From positions 1,364,001 through 1,428,000 of the forward strand of contig BSBM01001444.1 of NCBI GenBank assembly GCA_027924585.1: a stretch of DNA of 64,000 nt. The letters are read 5' to 3'. Position 1 is the stretch's first letter; each line of letters starts with the position of its first letter. The translations under genes were made by a program, and so were the position numbers. The notes below the pieces were generated by a model. It ran no database searches and was not told the origin of the DNA. It saw only the letters and a program-made list of their open reading frames with translations. Of the stretch, positions 49,345-59,274 are shown in pieces. The stretch is from Larix kaempferi. Its lineage: Eukaryota; Streptophyta; Pinopsida; Pinales; Pinaceae.

Positions 49345-49962
49345 TTGGCTGTATCTGAGAGCCATGGGACTACAACTACAGTCATGGAAGAAACTATAAC
49401 GACCATAAAAGTTAACTGGAAACTAGCAACCCACAACAAATTATTCATCAACAAAAAGGACCATATATCCAATTACTATCACCCAATTCAAGGCTCTACG
49501 ATGCCACCAACTTTGTGGTCAGGACAAACTTTTGGGGGAATATATTTCAACTTGGAAACAAAATTTAAAAAAACTAAACTAAGGCAATACGAGCTCCGTT
49601 TACACTGGCTCCTTTATGTGTGTACCATATTCTGTTTCTTAGCCTTAAATATGTACAATTGCAGGCATACCTCTAAAATCCACCATTGTTGGACATGCAT
49701 AGTATTTCATCATTCTGAAGATATAGATTTGTTCTTTTGTCTATCAGTATTAAACCTGTTGATAGGTCATCTAACTCTATATGGAGAGTCGATATCAATC
49801 ACAGTAGAACATGGAAACTTATACTTGCATAACTCTAATGGAAGGAATTATTCACAGAAAAATATATCTAGAGAAAAATGCCACACACGGGCAAAAAAAT
49901 TCCAGGCAACAATAAAATCAAAGCCAATGAGTTCATATATCAGCTTATCTGGAACGGATTAA
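49345..49962 (+). other. 205-codon ORF, unrecognised
   Basis: The longest plain open frame in this part of the window. It starts MAVSESHGTTTTVMEETITT, has a hydrophobic middle (RLHWLLYVCTIFCFLALNMY) and ends after ...SSYISLSGTD. I recognise no domain. The last ~60 bp lie in a tandem duplication (49899-50058), so the natural end may be an artefact. It lies ~700 bp downstream, on the opposite strand, of the DNA ligase exons. A chance ORF in intronic DNA is possible. Confidence 0.2.
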
Positions 49963-50058
49963 TGACAAATGTCATGAAATTCCAGGCAACAATAAAATCA
50001 GAGCCAATGAGTTCATATATCAGCTTATCTGGAACGTATTAATGACAAATGTCATGCA
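49899..50058. repeat. Tandem duplication, 80 bp unit x2
   Basis: ATTCCAGGCAACAATAAAAT and the following bases to GACAAATGTCATG are repeated head to tail at exactly 80 bp with only a couple of mismatches. Confidence 0.96.
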
Positions 50059-50656
50059 TAGGTATCCATAAATCAACATTACCCCATTTCAAAACAAACC
50101 ATACATGGCATTCTTTTATGTCTAGTAAGAAATCTAGCCTGCAAACATCCATTTTGTAAAGCTTTTCATAATAAAAGTGTATTTATAAGTTAATATCATA
50201 GAAACCTCTTTGATTGTAAACATTCAAAGGGTAATAATCTGAACATGCACATAATGATGAATACCATACTGAAGACATGGTCTAGCAGAAACATAACAAT
50301 AACCACAGAGAAAGTAAAATGTAGATAGAAAACCTAGACAAACTGCGATAATTGACCCTTAAAACTGCATCTCTATATTTTACAAACAAAATCTCACCCA
50401 TGATAACAAACATGTATAACTTCAAATGAATATAAGCAATTTTAACCTAAGCAAGGATCCCATTTTACCCTTGAAAACAAATAATAATAAAGTCATCTAA
50501 AGAATAAGAGACATTCGGAATCAGGCAACATACATTTAAATGTATTGCAAACAAATCTCAAAATTGGAACCTTTCGAGAAAGAACAAAGGGCATGCCATA
50601 ACATATTACTAGCATTGCACTATACTAAATGAAAATCTACCTTCATAAAAACTTAC

Positions 50657-51067
50657 CTTCCAATAAAATCTACAATATCTGGAAACTTCCCAGTATTACA
50701 CTCAGCATTCCGACTGTAAATCTCAACAGACTCATCTCCCATGTAGTGAATCTACCTCCACATATTTGGAAAAAATATTAAATCATCAGAACTGTGAGTG
50801 AACTACAACATAACATAGATGGCCATCATCCCAAAAAATCTTACTCGTGCACGCTCCCCATCATACTTATACTCACAAGTAAATTTCATGTCCTGAAATT
50901 TATCCAAAATCTCCAAAACTCCTTTTGTAGGTTTGGCCAACATAGGACCAACAAGAACCCCCAAGGTAAATGTACAAACTTCAGGCAACTTGAAAACACC
51001 CACATCAAGCAAAGCAGGAACAATTTTATCATATATTGGCAAGACTGAGTATATTTGCTTGACTATC
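50657..51067 (-). CDS. DNA ligase I, two consecutive exons (partial gene)
   Basis: Exon 50845-51067 follows a GGCAG acceptor and reads IVKQIYSVLPIYDKIVPALL, GVFKLPEVCTFTLGVLVGPM and LAKPTKGVLEILDKFQDMKF, then TCEYKYDGERAR, ending at GCACGA|GTAAG. Exon 50657-50751 starts after GGTAG and reads IHYMGDESVEIYSRNAECNT then GKFPDIVDFIG, ending AAG|GTAAG. The junction keeps the frame. The K in EYKYDGER is the lysine adenylated during nick sealing. In plants DNA ligase I joins Okazaki fragments and repair nicks in the nucleus. No stop or frameshift occurs in either exon; R-to-C in the NAExNTG block is the one notable change and fits CpG decay. Later exons (motifs IIIa-V) were not found down to 46 kb, so this is a fragment or a gene with very long introns. 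Confidence 0.87.
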
Positions 51068-51209
51068 CTGCCAGCCTTCACATTAACATATATAAAAATG
51101 AACAAGTTATTATTCAAATTCAATGCCAAATGTGATAGCTCATTATGCACTGACTTGAAATAAAAATTACCAATTCTCACAAGCCAAAAATAAAAATGCA
51201 CCAGAACAA

Positions 51210-52425
51210 CATAGTTTCTCTGAATGATAAAATGCTTTCACTCTAGCGCTCCATGAACGCTCTACTCTGGTGCTCCATGATAATGTGCGCCTCAACATTC
51301 TACTCTAGTGCTCCATGAACCTTCTACAACTAACTCTCTATCTTTTAGGATTATCTGGCTATGGAATCAATAACCCAATTCAAATGACAACAATCCTTAT
51401 CATCCATTCATTAGATCACCACCAAACTTTCCTAAACTCTTCATCTTACCCCTACATCTCTCCATGTCCAATCTAAGTTTTCAGCATCTACTGGGATTCT
51501 TCAGATTCATTTTTGTCACTTCAATTTTAGCTGGAACATTCATATTTTTTCCCATAGTTTAAAACTTTGAATCCATTGTGACCTTTCATCTTCCGTGGCA
51601 TGCTCTCAGTCATGCAATCACCATTCCATGCTCCCCTAGTGCATCTATGGACTTAGCTATTTCAAATATACCCCTGCATCACATATCTAATCATAAATAT
51701 CAGTATAGAGATGCTTGACAACAAAAATCCATGCTCACAGGAAGAATACTTTTAATTGTTGCTGGCAAGGATCCCCATGCAACATGCGGGAAGGAATGCA
51801 CAAAATGGAGTAAGTTGTGAATGATGAAACGAACTAAATGGTGAAGTACAAAGGAAAAAATTGAGAAATTTTAGTGTGGAGGGCGATGATGAAAGGTGCC
51901 CATGTGTACAATTAATGTCACTGTAATGGGATGTGAGGGTGCCATGTCTCCATAATCAATATGGAGATGTAGCATATCCTCATGAGGTAGATTGATATCA
52001 CCAATGTGTGGACCTTTTAATTGAAGGATTCAATTGATAATAGAAAATTTAATACATTGGAAAACATGTAGGGTTATGATAATGTGGATAAGTTTATGAA
52101 AACACCTTGCCATAAGCAATGATCAAATATGAAAGGATAGTTCTAATTTCTACATTTCTTGGTCACTTTAAGTACACTATGTTCATTAAAGGAAGACAAG
52201 CTCCATATAAGAAACCCTTCTATCAACAAACAAATCAACAATTTGAATTGGTTCATAGGACAAATGCATAGTCTTTTAGGATGTTTATTGTTTAGCCATT
52301 GAATTCCCCAAAGTTGGCTTTATTCTTCAACATATAAAGTTGTCTTTATTCTTCAATTGATGATTCAGATGCTTAAAAATGTGTTTTGTTGCAACAATCT
52401 AAGTCTATGATGGTTTTCTTTGCAG
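51210..52425. other. Spacer between DNA ligase exons and SWIB exon
   Basis: TCTA.TCT.G.GCTCCATGA recurs three times at 51240-51325. No coding exon of either neighbour was recognised here. Confidence 0.5.
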
Positions 52426-52545
52426 GACCCACTAGTTAAAGGGAAGATAATTTGTGATGCTAAACTTCAAAAGCTTTTGTCCTGTGAGAATTTTGTTGAC
52501 ATTCAAATGACAAAGTTGTTAGCTCCTCATTTTTTAAAAGGATAA
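52426..52545 (+). pseudogene. SWIB/MDM2-domain protein, terminal exon fragment
   Basis: After a TTTGCAG acceptor the frame reads DPLVKGKIICDAKLQKLLSC then ENFVDIQMTKLLAPHFLKG and TAA. This matches the second half of the plant SWIB domain ('DPxNKxxIxCDEKLxxLFxxxxxxxFxxxxLLxxHF') including the natural end. SWIB proteins are chromatin or organelle nucleoid factors. The upstream exon with the first half ('WxYIxxNxLQ') was not found in the preceding kilobase, so this is either a fragment or a gene with a long intron. It lies opposite in strand to the ligase exons. Confidence 0.72.
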
Positions 52546-53230
52546 CACTACAAATGCTATGGCTAATTGGAACTGTTTAAATCAATTCTATGACAAATTC
52601 ATGAATATCAAGACATCCAAAAGATTTGTTTGGGATGTTGTACTATAACATTTCCTTTTGAGACATTAAACGATTCTAGAACTATGCAATCATGATCTAT
52701 GGTTGAGAGATTTGGAGGGCATTCAAATCAATATGCATGGATTATGGGTTCCTTTCTTGTGATGCTTGTCTAACTATGTTCTTTTTCTAGACAATTATTA
52801 ACCATTTGAATACTTTTCTTTTTCCAGGTGTTGTTTGACTGCATGTTTCCTATTCTTTTATGTTGTGATTACCAAATGCTTGGGTTTATCTCCTATGTTA
52901 TAATTTATTCCAATGTTCTTGTGATTTTCATGTATAATGAAAAAAATTGAGATGGAATATTTTTCGAAGAAAATGCATCTTCTATTACACTGAATATACA
53001 AGAAGATCACATCAAAGCGTATATGCCTTTGGTTGATGTGATCTAGAAGCCTATATGCGTTTGGTTGATTGGAATAATGCACAAACAAATTTTTTCCACC
53101 TGGCTTTTAGTTTACTCATATTGTCTTTTCTTCCAGAATTAACAAATAAAAAATATAGCCAAAGATTGTGAAGTGGCTTACCTTGGTTTCCTGCAGGACC
53201 ATGCCTCCTCAGGTGTGCCTCAGGTGTGAC
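52546..53230. other. Spacer without recognised genes
   Basis: AT-rich. A short phrase (AGATCACATCAAAGCGTATATGCCTTTGGTTGAT and a variant) recurs at 53000-53070. Confidence 0.45.
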
Positions 53231-53231
53231 T

Positions 53232-53640
53232 TATTTCACTTCTCTGGTGGGACTCATGTTCAACAAATAAACTGCTCTATGCACTGCTTCTGCCCAATAT
53301 TTGTATGGAAGTGAGTTTCCTTGCAACATACTCTTCACCATCTCTACTAATGACCTTCTACTTCCTTCAACATCTTTGTTTGCCTCTAGGTTCATGCCTA
53401 TTTTCTATCCAGAGAACTTCCGCGGGATTTATTTTCTACTGCAGCCTTATACATCTTGAATACATCAAATGCATTTATTTGGTTTTGTCTTCTTTTCTTT
53501 GCCAATACCACAACGTGCAAGGAAACTTTCATAAAAATATATGGATACCAACCCAGGTAAACTCTAAGAGGGATACACTCACTAAACTTGGCCAGATACA
53601 ACCTCTCATAAACAGACATACCAAACAGTGTATTCAGAAT
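53232..53640 (-). pseudogene. Copia integrase core, relic
   Basis: The minus strand reads VVLAKKRRQNQINAFDVFKM then YKAAVENKS, the 'FLKxKSEAFxxFKxFKAxVEN' segment of copia integrase. Further on (lower coordinates) it reads RSLVEMVKSMLQGNSLPYKY and WAEAVHRAVYLLNMSPTREV, the strongly conserved 'NRxxxEMARSMLxxxxLPxxFWAEAVxxAVYLLNRSPT' block. Between them the DDE middle is degenerate with several stops. No RT or LTR was recognised next to it. Confidence 0.75.
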
Positions 53641-54181
53641 TGTTTGGGTCACTTGGAATCGTTGGATTCTAATTTGGCTTAGTTAGAAAACAATACCACG
53701 CTGAGGTTGAAGATATTGGCCTCTTTAACTGAGAGTGAATCCCCCACTGCAATGATCTCACTCACTGCTGCAAATGCTTCTTTATTGATCTTGTTTTTAT
53801 TTCAAGGTCGTGAAACCCTATCACTAGCGCTGAGGGTATTCTTGCCATTTTCTCCTCAGGGAATCTGGGCTTCTTGTGGAACTATGCATGTATTTAACCA
53901 TCCAACATTTTTTGAGCCTCAGAGAGATCATGCTTTCCAAAACAAAACTTGCACGCAAACCTATCAGAAGATGTTGTGGACTTTCGATAGGCCCATCTCG
54001 GCCATAATCATCGCTGCAATTAAAGATTGAGGGAATGAATTGTCTATCTTGCCAGTTGATTGAATGACATACCCGACAAGTGAAGATCTAAGAGTCCACC
54101 GGTCTGCAAGGTTCAATATTTCCTGTGAGGTCGTTCCTCCTTGCCTTATATTCCATTCAATCGAAGTAACCAAAGAGGTAT
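53641..54181. other. Spacer before the CACTA-like element
   Basis: Open stretches exist on both strands (53707-54030 plus; 53964-54180 minus), but no domain is recognised. Confidence 0.4.
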
Positions 54182-54737
54182 CACTAGTACATATGGTCAA
54201 AATTGCCACAATTTTTCGTTGTAATTGCCACGATTTTTCGTTGTAATTGCCACGATTTTTCGTTGTAATTGCCACGATTTTTCGTTGTAATTGCCACGAT
54301 TTTTCATTGTAATTGCAACGATTCGAGTTTCATTTTTTCGTGGCTATCGTTTCGTGGATATAGGGACAAAGATTCACAGTCGTGGCAATAGCAACGCTCC
54401 CCATTGGCCACGTGTCACCTATACAACAGTTCTCAGATCTTCAGAATTTGAAACCGCCCATGAATTTTCGTCGCTATATCGACGCACATCTTCTATAAAT
54501 TTCCACACATATGCCAAACCTACCATGAAAGTGCGTCGCAGTATACACGAATCGAATCACTAACTTTCGTGGCAGGTTCAGCATCTGCGTGGAAACATTT
54601 TCTATAGTTCCATGAATGTTCATCTCAGTATCCACGCATCGATTCTCTAACTTTCATGTCAGGTTCAGCATCAGCGTGGAAATATTTTCTATAGTCTACC
54701 TGAATGTTCGTCGATATATTGACCATACCTGGAAGTG
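54182..54737. mobile_element. Short CACTA-like (En/Spm) non-autonomous element
   Basis: The left end is CACTAGTACATATGGTCAAA. The right end, read in reverse complement, is CACTTCCAGGTATGGTCAAT; 16 of 22 aligned positions agree, including TATGGTCAA. Just inside the left end lies an array of 22 bp subterminal repeats. The right half holds two copies of a ~115 bp unit (CTAACTTTC.TG.CAGGTTCAG and GCGTGGAAA.ATTTTCTATAG). These traits fit a deletion derivative of a CACTA transposon. The flanking trinucleotides (TAT and TTA) do not match, so the target-site duplication is not confirmed and the right end could be misplaced. Confidence 0.45.
54198..54320. repeat. 22 bp subterminal tandem repeat, ~5-6 units
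   Basis: The unit AATTGCCACGATTTTTCGTT plus GT repeats at exact 22 bp spacing. First and last units carry single changes (CACAATTTTTC, CATTGT). ACGATTTTTCGT is a near-palindrome (ACGA/TCGT arms), the sort of motif that transposase subunits of CACTA elements bind. Confidence 0.93.
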
Positions 54738-57700
54738 TTAAAAAAAAATAAAGCAGACTAAATGGAAATCCTAGAATCATTTTCGAGAAACCATATGTCA
54801 AGGAACAATATAAGTTGCTACAATCTCTACAATATATAAGCAACATGAGAAGTTATATCTACAATAATATTTTATGCTAATCCATGTCGTTGGAGAAAAA
54901 AGTCAATGCAATCTTGAAAATTCTTCAACTAAGCAAACACATCACTTGCATTTCTATCAACACTCTTTGATTATGGACACCAATTCCAATATATATATTC
55001 TATACAACACGCCTCCTAGAAATAAATAGTCAAACAATGGTTAAGAAAATTAACTATAAATAAGGAATTATTTCTATCATTTTCATCAATGCAAAACAAC
55101 CTCATTCTCAGTAATATTGAGGTGGCCCAGCGACAACATTCTTAACAATATTGAAGTAGCTTATAGACATTGTGATCCCTACTTGAAACTATCCATTGCA
55201 TATTTCAATCTTTTGACTATCCAATTAAGAATATCATTGACGGGATACTCACATATGGATCAAAAGACAACATTCAAAAGTCATTGCAAGTGATGGAGCA
55301 TTATATTTGATATTATTCTTCCTCATGCAATCTTGGTGTAACAATAGCTCCAACATCCATAATCTTCAATAATCTAGCTGCATTGTGTTACAACATAAAT
55401 TCAAGAAAGGTCGACTTTGAAGGATCCATCAAAATGGAATGAATCTAGGGTTCACGCCACTTTTATTTGAATGCTATAAGTCTCCAAAATTTCTAGTGCC
55501 CTAACACAGTCTTCCACAAAGGTAATATCAGTCCATAGTTTGCACTCCAGGTATAAGCAGTCCTTTAAAAATGAAGATTTAAGCCAAATGTGGAAGAGTG
55601 GGATCAACACATTTACCAGTCACCCTAGTATCATTGTAGTTTGGGGTTTCCACATGGCTCCAATGATCCTTCATATTCTTTCCATTGGGATTATGATACT
55701 TTGATAGATATGGAATTCTCCAAGGCTTTCACTCCACAAGGTGGCATTACCAGTCTTCACAATGGAGTCACCACAATATCAAGTTGTCCAACACTTAATG
55801 GTTCACCAGTCTCACACACTCCGACTCTTATAATTGTGACACATTTTCACCAAGCAATCATTGTGATATAAAAATAAATCCAATTCCACTAGTTACCACT
55901 CACCCAATGCACAACCAATGGAACCAATTTTTAGCTCTTCAAAAGAAGTGAGGCAGTCTGCATAGCTCTCAAAAAATGTAGAAGTAGAATGGTCTAGGGT
56001 TCTCACCATCTTCATTGTTTCAATTTGTTCCAACTTTCCAGTCATCACCGCAGCTTGGAGAGAGGTCTTCACTAGCTGAGGTTTCACCCACAACATCAAA
56101 CAATGTTAACTTCATAGGGAAATTCGCACCAATAGAGGGAATTTTCAGCAATATCAATAACTCTACACAGTTGCAGAAATATTTGTACTAGGTTTTTCAC
56201 GTAGTAATAGATAAAAGGACACACATATTAGGGTTCTCCGTTGGGTTTTCTCCAGTTCACATTTGGAACACTCCACTTAGGTCCATTCACTAGTATTCAA
56301 CTCAGTTCATCAATGCACAACACAATGCTTCTCTTCAGGAGGACTGATACGTAACTCAATGGTATCACTTCTCACTATTATGGAAGGATCACGCACCAAA
56401 AATCATCCAAAAAATCTCACTCCAGATGCAATAGCAACAGTACTCTCAATGCACAATTTCACTGGAAAGCATACATACCAGAATGGACACTATGCAGAAC
56501 ATACTTTGACCAAGGACAAATATCCTAGAGACCTATGCAAATAGCTCAACAAATTGAAAAAGAAGAACAGGTGTTTGAAGGTTCAAATCTTGCAACAAAA
56601 GCATAAGGAGTAGTTGAACATGATTAAGACATGGAGGTACAAACATGACACTTTTTGCTGAGTTATTTATTTGATTAAGATTTCATTTCAAATAAAAAGT
56701 GCACAAAGATCATTTGGCGTTTGGGAGAAAAATGAAAAATACTGGACTGCCTGTATAATGTAGTTTATAGAATTCCCTACTCCGATAGTTTTCATGTATA
56801 ATGGAATTTCCCAATCGCCATCGAAACTCCAACTTTCGGTAACCACCAGAATTTATGTAGCTTGCAATTTGTAAAAGACCACAATGCCCAGATTGTTCAT
56901 AAAAGACCACAATTTGATATTAATGAAGTAGTGAATACTCAACAGTGTAGAATAAGTCCTGTAGGTGACTGCTAATGTCTCCTTCAATCAACAGCTACTA
57001 AATAAACCAATATATTGCATTCCTTGTTTCCCCAAGTTACCCTCAGCACCCAAAATAACCAAAGGAAACATTACTAGTGTATATGGTTATCATACCACTT
57101 ATAATGTTTTTTTCAATACAACAATTGAAAAAAGAAGACTCTATCCCATGAAATCAATACTTAAGGAAATCAATTTTATGGTATTGTGCACCAGAAAAAA
57201 TTTCGTTCATGGAATCATTTGCGTAAGGGAATGAAGGAAATTATAAAATCTGTAATTGACTATGCCAAGCTAACCCATCATCTTTATTTTCTTTCTCAGA
57301 TTCTTACAACTTAAGGAAATCAACATCTTAAACACTGTGATATGGTAATCGATACATGTGTTTACACAAGAATCATAAGATCAGGAAACTAACAAACAAG
57401 GGATATATGGTTAATCACCTGACACCCCAAATGATACCCAAGTTGTTTATAGGATAATATGGACAACTCTCATCCCTAGATGCAAATTTGAAACCAAGCT
57501 CTTAAGAATTGGAAAAAGAATGCATTATCATTTTCCAAATAAGCAAAGATTATCTAAGTCTACCTAACAGATGATCACTAAGTTTTACATGCATACTTAC
57601 CTCTTGTAACCAAGAACTCCAAATGTACAACCAGTAAATTCTTAACACAGGCTCTTTGGTATATTCATAACTGCCATATCAACAGATTATGATGAGTTAC

Positions 57701-57800
57701 ACTGACAAGCAAACTAAAATGATAAACTAATATTCAATAACATGTAATAAAATAAACATATATATCATATAACAAAAAAAAGATATAGTTGAAGATACCA
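54738..57800. other. Region without recognised genes
   Basis: Mixed AT-rich DNA. 55100-55900 and 56100-56560 contain unassigned frames. The 28 bp at 56466-56493 is identical to 59718-59745, which spans an exon/intron junction of the SET-transposase gene. Confidence 0.45.
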
Positions 57801-58620
57801 ACCTGGGTGTGAAACCATTCTTGAAAATATACTCAGAAGTGTTACTTTCAGAAAATACTGTTTGTTCCTCGGAGAGGCCAATCTTCTCTAGGAACCAGCT
57901 GACCCTACAAGAGGGTGTGTACAAACCAGAGAGAGAGAAATGACTGGAGTTGACTAGGTCAATGACAGTCAAGCATAGTACATAACTCAACACAAATAAA
58001 GTCACAAAAATTATAAACTTCAACCAAGTCTCAGCACAAGAGAAGTGACTATCAACACACCACAACTCATCAAAGTCAAGTACTCTATAAGACCAAAAAT
58101 TCATCAAGGTGGTATAAAAAAAATGAAGGAGGGTAAATGACCGCATTAACCACAAGTCAAAGACAAGGTACCACAAGTCCAATAATAACTCAATCAAGGT
58201 GGGGAAGGTACAAGTATTTAATAACTCAATCAGTAACATGTAATAAAATAAACATATTGATCATATAACAATAAGAGAGGTATAGTTGAAGATCTCCACG
58301 TCAACATTAAACCAAAAATCAGATCTGAAGTGTGGGTACAAATATAAACAATGGTCATAAAATAAGAAAATATAAACAATGGTCATAACATAGGTGTGGG
58401 TAGTAGAAGACCCATGACCCTTAGAACCAAGGGTATGCTCCAAATGTGGCCAAACAACCATAGTACTCTATAAGAGCAAAACTTCAACAAGGTGGTTTTA
58501 AAAAAGTTACTGAAGGAGGGTAAATGACCCCATTAAACACAAGTGAAAGATAAGGTACCACAAGACCAATCATAGCTCAATCAAGGTGGCGAAGGTACAA
58601 CCAGTCATATCTCTCTCAAA
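57735..58620. repeat. Two interleaved duplications
   Basis: CATGTAATAAAATAAACATAT and flanks recur at a 496 bp offset (57741 and 58237). A block with AGTACTCTATAAGA.CAAAA, GAAGGAGGGTAAATGACC.C and AAGGTACCACAAG.CCAATAATA recurs at about 383 bp (58079 and 58462). The region is otherwise non-coding. Confidence 0.85.
57803..57904 (-). other. Single exon-like segment, unrecognised
   Basis: Bounded by CTTGTAG| and CCCAG|GTTGGT, it reads VSWFLEKIGLSEEQTVFSES then NTSEYIFKNGFTPR. The phase, length (102 bp) and amino-acid mix look like a real coding exon, probably of a host gene fragment. Family not recognised. No adjoining exon was identified on either side. Confidence 0.4.
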
Positions 58621-58624
58621 TGTA

Positions 58625-59270
58625 CAGCCGTTCCATATAACCTGAAAGTTCATCATCACAGTATAAGGAAGGGTGGTGGGATGCCAAATAAAAATATCCC
58701 TTATTTCTCTCTATGCAATCCTGATAGCATCACATAACATATAAGTACCTTGTACTATAGAAAATAAAAGCCACCTGTGTTACCTTTCAATTTAGGAATA
58801 TGGTCTACAAAAGCAAAATTTCATCACAATTACCATCCAAATTTATGACTAGTGCTAAAGCAACAGTAAAATATTTTATAACATAATTTTGATCTCTATC
58901 AACTTCAGCACTCCTCTATGGTCCATGTGCTGAAGTTGGTCCTTGAGATGTAATGGGCAATAATCAAATTATAACATATGCAGCAGAAGTAAATAAGCAA
59001 TGAAATTATAATGTGTGAGAAAACACAAAATTTGAATATTAAAATACAAAATAATTATAAACAAGCATACAATGACTTGTGATGACATTTAAATTTAAAA
59101 TTCAAATTCTAAGAAAATAAAAGATATAAATGGGAAAATTCCTAAGAGCATCACATAAAAGATAAGTACCTCTTAACTATACCAAATAAAAGTTATCTAT
59201 GTTACATACTAACAAAGTTTCATACTAATAACGTCGATATCCATCAAAATACAAGTCATGAATTTATGTT
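58625..59270. other. AT-rich spacer downstream of the SET-transposase gene
   Basis: No gene recognised. Possible 3' untranslated or flanking DNA of the minus-strand gene. Confidence 0.4.
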
Positions 59271-59274
59271 GCAT

